A stretch of 45,536 nucleotides of DNA from an uncultured Alphaproteobacteria bacterium (GTDB lineage: Bacteria > Pseudomonadota > Alphaproteobacteria > Rhodobacterales > Rhodobacteraceae). Where the stretch lies: positions 1 through 45,536 of the forward strand of contig CACFNV010000007.1 in NCBI GenBank assembly GCA_902567635.1, given 5' to 3'. Every line of letters starts with the position of its first letter. The first letter of the stretch is position 1. The notes under the pieces are model-generated. The model had not been told where the DNA came from, ran no database searches, and was given only the letters and a program-made list of their open reading frames with translations. The position numbers and the translations under genes were made by a program. Shown one piece after another: positions 8,854 through 16,971 of this stretch.

Positions 8854-8939
8854 GCCCAAGTGGCGGAATGGTAGACGCAGCGGACTCAAAATCCGCCGGT
8901 AGTGATATCGTGAGAGTTCGAGTCTCTCCTTGGGCACCA
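8854..8939 (+). tRNA. tRNA-Leu, anticodon CAA
   Basis: An 86-nt class II tRNA. The acceptor GCCCAAG pairs with CTTGGGC, followed by ACCA encoded at 8936-8939. The anticodon stem is GCGGA/TCCGC with loop CTCAAAA, giving anticodon CAA (reads UUG). There is a long variable arm as expected for leucine, and the T arm is GAGAG-TTCGAGT-CTCTC. The CCA end is genomically encoded. Confidence 0.97.
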
Positions 8940-9016
8940 TTGCAAGCTAAAAAATTTATTTTTTGAGTTCTACCAACAACCTTTGAAGGGAATCTTACAA
9001 AGATTTGATTGATTTA

Positions 9017-9925
9017 ATGCAGATAGATAAGTGTTCCATAGCTTTTATTGGTTTAGGAGAAGCAGCATCAGCAATTATTTCTGGCTTTGGAAGTAAAAGA
9101 AATAAGCAGGTACAAGCCTTTGACATTAAATTGCAATCAAACGATACACGAGAAGAGATAATTTCCAGGGGAAGAATGCTAAATATCTGCATTAAGTTAT
9201 CTTTAGATGAATTGATAAAAGAAGCAGATATTATTTTTTCTACAGTTACTGCTGATCAGGCTTTCGCGGTGGCCAAAGACGCATCTTCATACGTAAAAAA
9301 AGGCGCTTATTTTTTTGATCTTAATTCGTGTGCACCCTCTTCAAAACAGAAGGCTTGTAAAAGCATTCATACTAGTGGTGGGTGTTATGTAGACGTTGCG
9401 GTTATGACGCCTGTTTATCCTAAAAAAAACCTTGTTCCTCTTTTAATCTCAGGGGGTAACATGCCGCAAGCAAGCTTAATTTTAGAAAAAATTCCAATGA
9501 ATGCTAGGGTTATTGACGGACCCGTTGGTCGTGCGTCATCTATAAAGATGGTTCGTTCCATAATGGTTAAAGGATTAGAGGCATTAACTGCAGAGTGTGC
9601 TCTGGCAGCAGTTGAAGCGGATGTGTTAGAAGAAGTTTTTACTTCACTATCTGAGGGACACCCCCACTTTGATATTCTCACTCATTCAATTTACAATTTT
9701 GAGAGAAGTCTTGTTCATGGAAAGCGTCGAGCAGAAGAACTGAAAGAGGTATCAAAAATGCTTGAAGACTTGAAACTTATAAACCAAATGTCAAAGGCAA
9801 CATCCGTTTGGCAAGAAAAAATGGGCTCATTGGAATCGAAGATTTCTTATTCGGAAATAAAAGAGAGGTTTTATGCTTTTGCCAAACAGGTATCCAAAGA
9901 GCTCAGAGGCACAATAGATAAATAA
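9017..9925 (+). CDS. NAD(P)-dependent dehydrogenase with DUF1932 C-terminal domain
   Basis: A beta-hydroxyacid-dehydrogenase-like protein. The Rossmann fold has the loop IGLGEAA (11-17), an NAD-binding domain to about residue 165, then a helical DUF1932 domain (SSIKMVRSIMVKGLEAL onward). DUF1932 proteins resemble 3-hydroxyisobutyrate and 6-phosphogluconate dehydrogenases, but the substrate is unknown. It stands 95 bp before ligA in the same direction, so a link to aromatic catabolism is likely but unproven; none of the standard protocatechuate 4,5-cleavage steps needs it. I chose the ATG at 9017 (302 aa). A TTG at 9005 in frame adds four residues and sits 14 nt after GAAGGG, so it is a real alternative. 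Confidence 0.8.
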   Translation: MQIDKCSIAFIGLGEAASAIISGFGSKRNKQVQAFDIKLQSNDTREEIISRGRMLNICIKLSLDELIKEADIIFSTVTADQAFAVAKDASSYVKKGAYFFDLNSCAPSSKQKACKSIHTSGGCYVDVAVMTPVYPKKNLVPLLISGGNMPQASLILEKIPMNARVIDGPVGRASSIKMVRSIMVKGLEALTAECALAAVEADVLEEVFTSLSEGHPHFDILTHSIYNFERSLVHGKRRAEELKEVSKMLEDLKLINQMSKATSVWQEKMGSLESKISYSEIKERFYAFAKQVSKELRGTIDK

Positions 9926-9954
9926 TAATTATTACTGACGAGATATCTTTAATT

Positions 9955-9983
9955 TTGTTTTTAAAAATATTTTTTTTTATTAT
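9955..9983 (+). promoter_or_regulatory. Candidate promoter of the lig operon
   Basis: In the 95-bp AT-rich gap before ligA, TTGTTT (9955-9960) and TATTAT (9978-9983) are 17 bp apart. The -10 matches 5/6, the -35 only 3/6. Long A/T runs around it raise the chance of a random match. No clear operator dyad was seen here. Confidence 0.3.
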
Positions 9984-10020
9984 TATTAAAACTTATAGTT
10001 AAGAGGAGTGTTCTATCTAG

Positions 10021-10413
10021 ATGACCAAGAAAGAGTATGATAATATTCCGGGTACAATTGTATTCGACGCAGACAGATCAAGAGAGGGGTATCATTTAAA
10101 TCAATTTTGTATCTCACTTAGACTAAAGAAAAATAGAGACGCTTTTAATGAAAATGAAGAGGTATATCTTGACTCCTATCCTATGTCTAGTCAGCAGCGT
10201 GAAGCTGTTTTGTTAAGGGACTGGAATCTTCTTTTGGAGTTGGGAGGAAATATCTATTACACCTCTAAACTAGCTGCTAATGATGGAATTAATTTCCAAA
10301 ACCTTGCTGGTCGAATGACTGGTATGGGAGTGGATTCTTATCGAGAGATGATGATCAAAGGCGGACGTTCAATAGAGGGTAATAGAGATAAGTCTGAGTG
10401 GGGAGAAGATTAA
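10021..10413 (+). CDS. ligA: Protocatechuate 4,5-dioxygenase alpha subunit
   Basis: Small subunit of the extradiol dioxygenase that opens protocatechuate between C4 and C5 to give 4-carboxy-2-hydroxymuconate-6-semialdehyde. The 130 residues contain the LigA-family segments IPGTIVFD, LNQFCISL, LLRDWN, ELGGNIYY and GRMTGMGVDSYREMM. It lacks metal ligands; the alpha subunit covers the active site of the beta subunit. A good Shine-Dalgarno sequence (AGAGGAG) precedes the ATG. It shares TAATG with ligB. Gallate dioxygenases are single-chain fusions, so a separate alpha subunit favours protocatechuate over gallate. Confidence 0.95.
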   Translation: MTKKEYDNIPGTIVFDADRSREGYHLNQFCISLRLKKNRDAFNENEEVYLDSYPMSSQQREAVLLRDWNLLLELGGNIYYTSKLAANDGINFQNLAGRMTGMGVDSYREMMIKGGRSIEGNRDKSEWGED

Positions 10414-11261
10414 TGGCAAAAATAATGGCTGGAGTAGGGTGTTCACATGTGCCAGCAATTGGTGTTGCGATGGATACCGGTATAACTAATGATGACTATT
10501 GGAAACCAATTTTCGATGGATTTAATAGATCTAGGGAATGGATGAAAAAACAAAATCCCGATGTTATTTTTCTTGTTTACAATGATCATTGCACGGCCTT
10601 CGATGCGAGATGCATTCCTACTTTTGCACTAGGGTGTGGTGCTGAATTCCATCCAGCGGATGAAGGCTGGGGACCGAGGCCTGTCCCAGCAGTGAAAAAC
10701 CATCAAAAGATGGCAAGTCATATAGCGCAGTCTTTAGTTCTGAATGAATTTGACATTACAATAATGAACGAAATGGAAGTTGATCATGGTCTTACTGTAC
10801 CTCTATCGGTAATGTTTGGAAATATTAAGCAAAATGAAGAGTGGCCTGCGCTGGTGATTCCTCTTTGTGTAAACGTGGTACAATATCCTGCGCCTACTGG
10901 AAATAGATGCTATAATTTGGGTAAAGCTATACGAAGTGCTATTGAAAGTTATGAAGAAGATTTAAAAGTTGTTATCTTTGGGACAGGGGGCATGAGCCAT
11001 CAGTTACAATATAAAAGAGCTGGACTTATTAATTCTGAATGGGACAAACGTTTTCTAGATCTAATGACAGAGGACCCTATTGCTGCTAGCCAAATCACAC
11101 ATCTTGAGTATTTGAGGGAAACCGGTAGTGAGGGGATTGAAATGGTTATGTGGTTAATTATGAGAGGTGCTTTAAACGAAAATGTAACTGAAGTTCATCG
11201 CCACTATCATGTCCCTGCTTCAAATACGGCGGTTGGGCATATAATTCTAGAAAATAATTGA
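10413..11261 (+). CDS. ligB: Protocatechuate 4,5-dioxygenase beta subunit
   Basis: Catalytic subunit of LigAB (class III extradiol dioxygenase, Fe(II)). The 282 residues closely follow the Sphingobium LigB pattern: GCSHVPA with H12, LVYNDHCTAFD with H59, PADEGWGPRPVP, VDHGLTVPLS, GTGGMSHQLQ, and GSEGIEMVMWLIMRGA holding the third iron ligand, a glutamate at 240 or 243. H12, H59 and this Glu correspond to the 2-His-1-carboxylate triad of the known enzyme. The start is the ATG at 10413 that overlaps the ligA stop; the GTG five codons upstream would lie in ligA and adds nothing conserved. Confidence 0.95.
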   Translation: MAKIMAGVGCSHVPAIGVAMDTGITNDDYWKPIFDGFNRSREWMKKQNPDVIFLVYNDHCTAFDARCIPTFALGCGAEFHPADEGWGPRPVPAVKNHQKMASHIAQSLVLNEFDITIMNEMEVDHGLTVPLSVMFGNIKQNEEWPALVIPLCVNVVQYPAPTGNRCYNLGKAIRSAIESYEEDLKVVIFGTGGMSHQLQYKRAGLINSEWDKRFLDLMTEDPIAASQITHLEYLRETGSEGIEMVMWLIMRGALNENVTEVHRHYHVPASNTAVGHIILENN

Positions 11262-11274
11262 TAAGGATTAATAA

Positions 11275-12225
11275 ATGAAAATTTGTGTTGCGGGTGCATA
11301 TGGTGCGTTTGGATTAAAGCATTTGGATGCTTTAAATAATATTGAGAACATAGAAGTAGTATCAGTGATGGGCCCGAATAAGGCTAAAATAGAAGCTTTA
11401 GCCAATGAACGGCGGATTAGGCATTTTAGTGACAACTTAGAGGAATGTATTTCCTTGCAAAATGTTGACGCAGTTATTCTTTCAACTCCCACTCAGATGC
11501 ATGCAGATCAAGCAATTACGTGTATGAATGCAGGCAAACATGTTCTGGTAGAAATTCCTATGGCTGATACCTTAGCTGACAGCAATCGTATCGTTAGTAA
11601 AAAAAGAGAAAGTGGCCTCGTCTGCATGGCAGGTCATGTAAGGAGATTTAATCCTTCACACCAATGGATAAATAACAAAATTAAATCGGGTGAACTTAAA
11701 ATTCAACAAATGGATGCCCAAACGTACTTCTTTCGCAGAACAAATACGAATGCAAAGGGTGAGCCGAGGTCTTGGACAGACCATTTACTTTGGCACCATG
11801 CATGTCATACTGTTGATCTGTTCCAGTATCAGACACAAAGTAAAGTGGTAAAAGCATTTGGCCTACAAGGTCCTTTAAATCCAGATCTTGGAATAGCTAT
11901 GGATATGTCCATTGGATTGAAAACTGAAGACGAAGCCTTATGTACACTTTCTCTTAGTTTTAACAACAATGGTCCCTTAGGCACTTTTTTCCGTTATATT
12001 TGTGATAATGGAACTTATTTAGCAAGATATGATGACCTTTATGATGGAAACAATAACCAGATCGATTTAAAAGGAGTAGCTGTCTCAAACAACGGGATCG
12101 AGTTAATCGATCGTGAATTTATTTCTGCTATAAGAGAAAATCGGCCACCAAACGCCTGTGTTACAGATGCTATTTCAGCGATGGAAACACTAGACAGAAT
12201 AGAGAGAGATTTACATAGTGACTGA
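11275..12225 (+). CDS. ligC: 4-carboxy-2-hydroxymuconate-6-semialdehyde dehydrogenase
   Basis: Oxidises the cyclic hemiacetal of CHMS to 2-pyrone-4,6-dicarboxylate with NAD(P). The 316-residue Gfo/Idh/MocA protein has an N-terminal Rossmann domain and the LigC-like segments STPTQMHADQAI, RRFNPSHQWI, KGEPRSWTDHLLWHHA, FNNNGPLGTFFRYICDNG. The sugar-dehydrogenase EKP motif is EIP (93-95), which I recall also in Sphingobium LigC. The nucleotide loop is GAYGAFG (7-13), one residue longer than the GAGAFG I recall for LigC. GGATTAATAA before the ATG gives a modest Shine-Dalgarno sequence. It lies 13 bp after ligB, exactly where this step is expected. Confidence 0.92.
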   Translation: MKICVAGAYGAFGLKHLDALNNIENIEVVSVMGPNKAKIEALANERRIRHFSDNLEECISLQNVDAVILSTPTQMHADQAITCMNAGKHVLVEIPMADTLADSNRIVSKKRESGLVCMAGHVRRFNPSHQWINNKIKSGELKIQQMDAQTYFFRRTNTNAKGEPRSWTDHLLWHHACHTVDLFQYQTQSKVVKAFGLQGPLNPDLGIAMDMSIGLKTEDEALCTLSLSFNNNGPLGTFFRYICDNGTYLARYDDLYDGNNNQIDLKGVAVSNNGIELIDREFISAIRENRPPNACVTDAISAMETLDRIERDLHSD

Positions 12226-12952
12226 AAATAAAACGGCTTTGATACTATCAGCACATGCTGCAGATTTTGTTTGGCGTTGCGGAGGAGCCATCGCGCTTCA
12301 TCAAAAGCTTGGATACAAGGTTACCATTGCCTGTATGTCATATGGTGAGCGAGGCGAGAGTGCTAAGCTTTGGAAACAAAGTGGAATAACATTGGAAAAG
12401 GTAAAAGCTAACAGAAAGAGTGAAGCAGAAAAGGCAGCCAAGGCTTTAAATGCTCACGATATTAAGTTTTTTGATCTTGGTGATTATCCCTTAGAAATTG
12501 ATATAGAAGCTAAGTTTGAAATAGTAGACCTTATTCGAAAAATTCAACCGAATTTCATGATGAGTCACTCTAAATATGACCAGTATAATACTGATCACAT
12601 GTTGATGACCAAGGTAGCAATAGAGACCCGTATGATTGCCCAAGCCTGGGGGCATAATCCAGGTGAAAAAATACTTGGGTCTCCACAACTATATCTTTTT
12701 GAACCTCATCAAACAGAGCAAATGGGATGGAAGCCTGATGTATTCTTAGATATTACTGAAGTCTGGGATAATAAACGAAAAGCTATTGAGTGTATGGAAG
12801 GCCAGCATCACTTGTGGAATTACTACACTAATTTAGCAGAAAATAGAGCAAATCATTTTCGTCGCAATTCTGGTGGAATGGCTGGTGGTCGAATTGCAAA
12901 ATACGCAGAAGCTTTTGAAACAGTTTACCCAATTTGTAAGGATGAGCTTTAA
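12218..12952 (+). CDS. galB: 4-oxalomesaconate hydratase, GalB type (PIG-L fold)
   Basis: Hydrates the enol tautomer of 4-oxalomesaconate to 4-carboxy-4-hydroxy-2-oxoadipate. The 244 residues carry the PIG-L/LmbE zinc motif as SAHAAD (H13, D16), [27 protein letters not shown] (H127) and [14 protein letters not shown], the pattern of Pseudomonas putida GalB. This enzyme is unrelated to LigJ, the amidohydrolase-type hydratase of Sphingobium, so the cluster uses the gallate-pathway solution. The start is GTG at 12218, overlapping the ligC stop by 8 bp; its stop overlaps the next start as TAATG. A simple GlcNAc deacetylase is unlikely given the context. Confidence 0.9.
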   Translation: MTENKTALILSAHAADFVWRCGGAIALHQKLGYKVTIACMSYGERGESAKLWKQSGITLEKVKANRKSEAEKAAKALNAHDIKFFDLGDYPLEIDIEAKFEIVDLIRKIQPNFMMSHSKYDQYNTDHMLMTKVAIETRMIAQAWGHNPGEKILGSPQLYLFEPHQTEQMGWKPDVFLDITEVWDNKRKAIECMEGQHHLWNYYTNLAENRANHFRRNSGGMAGGRIAKYAEAFETVYPICKDEL

Positions 12953-13626
12953 TGAGTGGAGTAGTTTTACAAAATTTTGAGCGCGCCCAAAAAGAAGTTA
13001 TTGATGGCTTGCAATCGTGTGGAGTATCTACTGTTCATGAAGCTCAAGGAAGAAAAGGTTTGTTAGCAAGCTATATATCGCCAGTTATTACCGGTCAAAG
13101 AATTGCAGGATCCGCTATAACGATATTAGCCGCACCAGCGGATAATTGGATGGTTCATGTCGCTATAGAACAAATAAAACCGGGCGATATTATGATACTA
13201 GGAACTACGTCTCCCTCAGATGCAGGATATTTTGGGGAATTGCTTGCTACGTCTGCAATTGCGAGAGGTTGTAGGGGTTTTGTAATTGATGGCGGATGTC
13301 GAGATATTGCAGACTTAAGGAAAATTAATTTCCCAGTCTGGTGTAAGGCCCATAATGCACAGGGTACCGTTAAAGAGGTTGTTGGGTCAGTAAATATTCC
13401 TATTGTTTGTGCTGGAGCTTCTGTTAATGCAGGTGACATAATAGTAGCAGATGACGATGGAGTGTGTATTGTAAAGAGAGAAGAAGCTAAAACAGTTCTC
13501 GGTCTAGCACAAGAGAGAGAAAAGTTGGAGGATGAAAAGCGACACAAGCTGGCTTCAGGTGAGCTCGGACTAGACATTTACAATATGCGAGAAAAGTTAA
13601 AGAAATATGGTTTAAAATATGTCTGA
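12952..13626 (+). CDS. ligK: 4-carboxy-4-hydroxy-2-oxoadipate aldolase (HMG/CHA aldolase)
   Basis: Cleaves CHA to pyruvate and oxaloacetate and usually also decarboxylates oxaloacetate. The 224-residue RraA-like protein has the class II pyruvate-aldolase signatures: [28 protein letters not shown] with R117 and D118 (equivalent to R123/D124 of the P. putida enzyme), and [12 protein letters not shown]. RraA itself lacks a sensible context here, and aldolases of this type normally sit in lig/gal/pmd clusters. It starts inside the galB stop (TAATG) and overlaps the next gene by 8 bp. Also called GalC. Confidence 0.92.
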   Translation: MSGVVLQNFERAQKEVIDGLQSCGVSTVHEAQGRKGLLASYISPVITGQRIAGSAITILAAPADNWMVHVAIEQIKPGDIMILGTTSPSDAGYFGELLATSAIARGCRGFVIDGGCRDIADLRKINFPVWCKAHNAQGTVKEVVGSVNIPIVCAGASVNAGDIIVADDDGVCIVKREEAKTVLGLAQEREKLEDEKRHKLASGELGLDIYNMREKLKKYGLKYV

Positions 13627-14701
13627 GGGTATCCCTGCGATGTGGATGAGAGGAGGTACGTCAAAGGGCTTGTATTTCTTAAAGGAAGATATTCCAGCTA
13701 ATAAAGCTAAAAGAGAACAGTTTCTACTTTCTGTTTTTGGGTCCCCAGATAAATTACAAATAAATGGTGTCGGAGGAGGAAGCCCCTTAACATCAAAGGT
13801 TGCCATTGTATCAAAATCAAGACGGCCAAATATTGATGTTGATTACTTGTTCCTTCAGGTGGCTGTTGATGACTATGCGGTATCTTCAGCTCAAAATTGT
13901 GGAAACATTCTTGCAGGGATAGCACCTTTCGCAATAGAAAGAGGATTGTTAAGACCAGAAAAAGAAAAGCAAAAGACATCGGTAAGAATTTTTATGGAAA
14001 ATTCAAGAAAAGTCGCTATTGCAACGGTCGAAACACCAGAAAGTAAAATAACTTACACCGGACACACCTACATAGATGGTGTTACTTTCCCAAGTGCACC
14101 TATCTCATTAGAGTTTCTTGATATAGAAGGGTCTCTTTGTGGTAAATTGCTTCCTAGTGGTAATCCAAAAGATGAGGTGGATGGTTACTCCGTGACAATG
14201 ATTGATAATGGTATGCCCTGCGTAATTATTGAAGCAGGCCAATTGGGTCTTGAAGGTAATGAAAATTTAGAAGAGCTAGAAAAAAACTGTGCCTTGAGAG
14301 AAAGTCTCGAGCGTCTAAGATTGAAGTGTGGAAAAATAATGAAACTTGGTAATGTAAAAGAGAAAACGGTTCCCAAAATGACAATTGTTAGTAAGCCTTT
14401 ATCCAATGGCATGATAAATACGCGAACTTTTATTCCCCACAAATGCCACCATTCGATTGGTGTCTTCGGGGCAATATCTGTTGCAACGGCCTGTTTAATA
14501 GAAGATACACCAGCAAATAAATTATCATTAATACCTAGTGGGGAAAAAAAATTATGTGCTATAGAACATCCATCAGGAAAAATGGAAGTTTTAGCGGAGT
14601 TGAGAAATAATAAAATAATATCGACAGCTATTTTGAGAACAGCCCGAAAGCTTTTTGATGGAGTTGTATTTTCTAATAATGATGGATTAAAGGCTAGCTG
14701 A
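13619..14701 (+). CDS. galD: 4-oxalomesaconate tautomerase/isomerase (PrpF family, GalD- or LigU-like)
   Basis: A 360-residue PrpF-type protein made of two diaminopimelate-epimerase-like halves. Visible are WMRGGTSKG at the N-terminus, [12 protein letters not shown], the catalytic-type NCGN with C94, and [13 protein letters not shown] near residue 285. In Pseudomonas GalD tautomerises keto-oxalomesaconate to the enol used by GalB; in Sphingobium the related LigU moves the double bond for LigJ. Because the hydratase beside it is GalB-like, I favour the GalD reaction; sequence alone does not settle it. Methylaconitate isomerase (PrpF proper) is unlikely without propionate genes. Confidence 0.85.
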   Translation: MSEGIPAMWMRGGTSKGLYFLKEDIPANKAKREQFLLSVFGSPDKLQINGVGGGSPLTSKVAIVSKSRRPNIDVDYLFLQVAVDDYAVSSAQNCGNILAGIAPFAIERGLLRPEKEKQKTSVRIFMENSRKVAIATVETPESKITYTGHTYIDGVTFPSAPISLEFLDIEGSLCGKLLPSGNPKDEVDGYSVTMIDNGMPCVIIEAGQLGLEGNENLEELEKNCALRESLERLRLKCGKIMKLGNVKEKTVPKMTIVSKPLSNGMINTRTFIPHKCHHSIGVFGAISVATACLIEDTPANKLSLIPSGEKKLCAIEHPSGKMEVLAELRNNKIISTAILRTARKLFDGVVFSNNDGLKAS

Positions 14702-14705
14702 AATC

Positions 14706-15581
14706 ATGGATCCAGATTGGTTGCCGTTCCACCCTAACCCACGAAAGCCAAAGTTCAAAGTGCCATGTGGTGCCGTTGATGCTCATTGCCACGTTTTTGG
14801 CCCGGCTGCTAAATTCCCATTCGCTCCACAGCGAAAATATACACCCTGTGATGCTTCAAAAGAGCAATTATTTGAAATCAGAGATTTTTTAGGATTTGAA
14901 CGAAGTGTGATAGTTCAGGCAACATGTCATGGTAATAACAATGATGCTCTGGAAAATGCCTTAATGCATTCGAAGGGCATGGCAAGAGGTGTTGTTTCAG
15001 TTGGACCGGAAATTGATAATAAAACGTTAAAACGTTTAAATAGTGCAGGCGTTCGTGGGGTACGATTTAACTTTGTGAAGAGACTGGTAGACGATACACC
15101 AAAAGATATCTTTGAAAATATATCTAAGATGATTGCTGAATATGGTTGGCACATTGTTGTGTATGTCGAGTCTCATGAACTAGAGGAATTAGTCCCATTT
15201 CTAAAACGACTTCCTACGAGTATAGTTTTTGATCATATGGCGCGTCCTGATGTCAGCAAAGGTATTAATAGCAAAGAATTTAGTTTTTTTATGAAACTAA
15301 TGGAAAATGAAAAGTTTTGGTGCAAAACAACTTGTCCTGAAAGGCTTTCTAAAGTTGGACCGGAAGAAAGCTATTCCGATGTTTTACCATTTATGGAAAA
15401 ACTTGTAGAAAACTTTCCAGACAGGGTTTTGTGGGGTACGGATTGGCCTCATCCTAATATGAAGTCCCACATGCCTGATGATGGCCAGCTAGTTGACATT
15501 ATAGAACTTTTCGCAAAAAAAGAGGAGACACAAAAGAAACTTCTTGTTGATAATCCATCAAATCTATATTGGATTGATTGA
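14706..15581 (+). CDS. ligI: 2-pyrone-4,6-dicarboxylate lactonase
   Basis: Amidohydrolase-superfamily enzyme that opens the pyrone ring of PDC to 4-oxalomesaconate. The 291 residues start with VDAHCHVFGP (H27, H29), followed by PQRKYTPCDA, RGVRFNFV, VFDHMARPD, and LWGTDWPHPN with the catalytic aspartate D246 (D248 in the characterised LigI). LigI is unusual in its superfamily for working without a bound metal. It begins 4 bp after galD and closes the operon. The pathway order in the chromosome is not the reaction order, but all steps are present once. Confidence 0.94.
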   Translation: MDPDWLPFHPNPRKPKFKVPCGAVDAHCHVFGPAAKFPFAPQRKYTPCDASKEQLFEIRDFLGFERSVIVQATCHGNNNDALENALMHSKGMARGVVSVGPEIDNKTLKRLNSAGVRGVRFNFVKRLVDDTPKDIFENISKMIAEYGWHIVVYVESHELEELVPFLKRLPTSIVFDHMARPDVSKGINSKEFSFFMKLMENEKFWCKTTCPERLSKVGPEESYSDVLPFMEKLVENFPDRVLWGTDWPHPNMKSHMPDDGQLVDIIELFAKKEETQKKLLVDNPSNLYWID

Positions 15582-15701
15582 TGGGGGTGGGTCTTTTCCT
15601 AAACTCTGCTTTGACAACCATTATGCTAACGAAGGCAACCAAGAACAATTCCTGGATAAGAAATAAAGTTAAATTATGGAGATCTGCTAATTTCAGTATA
15701 G

Positions 15702-15730
15702 TTGACGGACAGCAAATTTAGTTTTAAAAT
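15702..15730 (+). promoter_or_regulatory. Candidate promoter of the thiolase gene
   Basis: TTGACG (15702-15707) and TAAAAT (15725-15730), 17 bp apart, each match the housekeeping consensus 5/6. Initiation near 15737 gives a leader of about 23 nt before the ATG at 15760. This is the best promoter-like pair in the window and suggests the thiolase is not only read through from ligI. Confidence 0.55.
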
Positions 15731-15759
15731 TGTACTAATTGTATATTTAGGAGTTGGCA

Positions 15760-16959
15760 ATGACAAGTTCCATTAGAAAAAATAAAGTTGTAGTCGCAGG
15801 GGTAGGGATGGTTCCATTTGCGAAACCAGGAGCCTCAGAAACATATGATGTTATGGGAGCTAAAGCTACAAAAATGGCCTTGAACGATTGTGGACTAAAT
15901 TATAATATGGTTAAACAGGCCTATGTTGGATATGTTTTCGGAGATTCTACTTCTGGCCAGAGAGCCCTTTATCATTTGGGTATGAGTGGCATCCCAATAA
16001 TTAACGTTAATAACAATTGCTCTACTGGATCAACTGCTTTATATCTTGCTCGACAAGCAATTGAAACCGGTGTAACTGACTGTGTTCTTGCTTTAGGTTT
16101 TGAACAAATGCGACCTGGTGCACTCGGAGATATATATACTGACAGACCAAGCCCTTTTGGGGAGTTTGACAAAAGCTGCCAAAATTTGGTTGGTAATTCA
16201 GATATTCCTCTTGCCTTAAGATATTTTGGAGGAGCTGGTAAATCGCATATGGAGAAATATGGAACTGATATGCATGACTTTGCAAAAATAAGAGCAAAAG
16301 CTAGTAGGCATGCTTCTAAAAATCCTCTTGCCCTTTTTAGGAAAGAGTTAAGTGAAAACGAAGTATTGGAGTCTCCTGTAATGTGGCCGGGTGTAATGAC
16401 AAGATTGATGGCCTGCCCTCCAACTTGTGGGGGAGCGGCAGCGATTTTAGTTTCAGAAGATTTTGCCAAGAAAAATAATGTAGATTTAAACGTTAAAATT
16501 ATTTCGCAATCTATGACAACTGATTACGAATCTACCTTTGCTGAGAATGATATGATGCAGCTTGTTGGGTATGACATGTCTAAGGAAGCGGCAAGAAACG
16601 TATGCGAGGATTCAGCTATTGATGTCAAGGACATAGATGTTGTGGAACTGCACGATTGCTTCGCGCAAAACGAATTAATCACTTATGAAGCCTTGGGGTT
16701 ATGCGAAGAAGGAGAGGCAAAAAAATTTATCAGGGATGGAGATAATACCTATGGAGGAAAATTTGTTACTAATCCATCAGGTGGGTTATTATCAAAGGGT
16801 CACCCTCTAGGTGCTACAGGGCTTGCTCAATGCTTCGAATTAACGCAGCAATTAAGAGGTAATGCCGGAGAAAGACAAGTTGACGGTGCTAGAACAGCAC
16901 TTCAGCATAACCTAGGCCTAGGTGGAGCATGCGTAGCTACAATATATCAGTCCTACTAG
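15760..16959 (+). CDS. SCP-x type thiolase (lipid-transfer protein family)
   Basis: The 399-residue thiolase-fold protein has the nucleophile in NNNCSTGST (C87), the HDCFA segment (298-302) typical of SCP-x thiolases in place of the usual NEAFA, and GHPLGATG with H348. Family members act on branched or steroid side-chain acyl-CoAs or on propionyl-CoA synthase-like steps; the substrate here is unknown. I chose the ATG at 15760 because AGGAG (15749-15753) lies 6 nt upstream; the TTG two codons earlier overlaps that spacing. The fused SCP2 sterol-carrier domain of animal SCP-x is absent. It is convergent with htpG, 12 bp apart. Confidence 0.88.
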   Translation: MTSSIRKNKVVVAGVGMVPFAKPGASETYDVMGAKATKMALNDCGLNYNMVKQAYVGYVFGDSTSGQRALYHLGMSGIPIINVNNNCSTGSTALYLARQAIETGVTDCVLALGFEQMRPGALGDIYTDRPSPFGEFDKSCQNLVGNSDIPLALRYFGGAGKSHMEKYGTDMHDFAKIRAKASRHASKNPLALFRKELSENEVLESPVMWPGVMTRLMACPPTCGGAAAILVSEDFAKKNNVDLNVKIISQSMTTDYESTFAENDMMQLVGYDMSKEAARNVCEDSAIDVKDIDVVELHDCFAQNELITYEALGLCEEGEAKKFIRDGDNTYGGKFVTNPSGGLLSKGHPLGATGLAQCFELTQQLRGNAGERQVDGARTALQHNLGLGGACVATIYQSY

Positions 16960-16971
16960 TTAAGCTTTAAA

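Noticed and set aside
8854-8939. tRNA-Leu as an integration site
   Set aside because: No integrase, direct repeat of the tRNA 3' end or composition shift was seen downstream.
10398-10412. Upstream GTG start for ligB
   Set aside because: It lies inside ligA and adds five non-conserved residues; the TAATG junction at 10413 and the H12 register fit known LigB.
13155-13577. Long open frames opposite the lig genes and other genes
   Set aside because: They mirror coding sequence on the other strand, have no Shine-Dalgarno sequence and no recognisable protein features.
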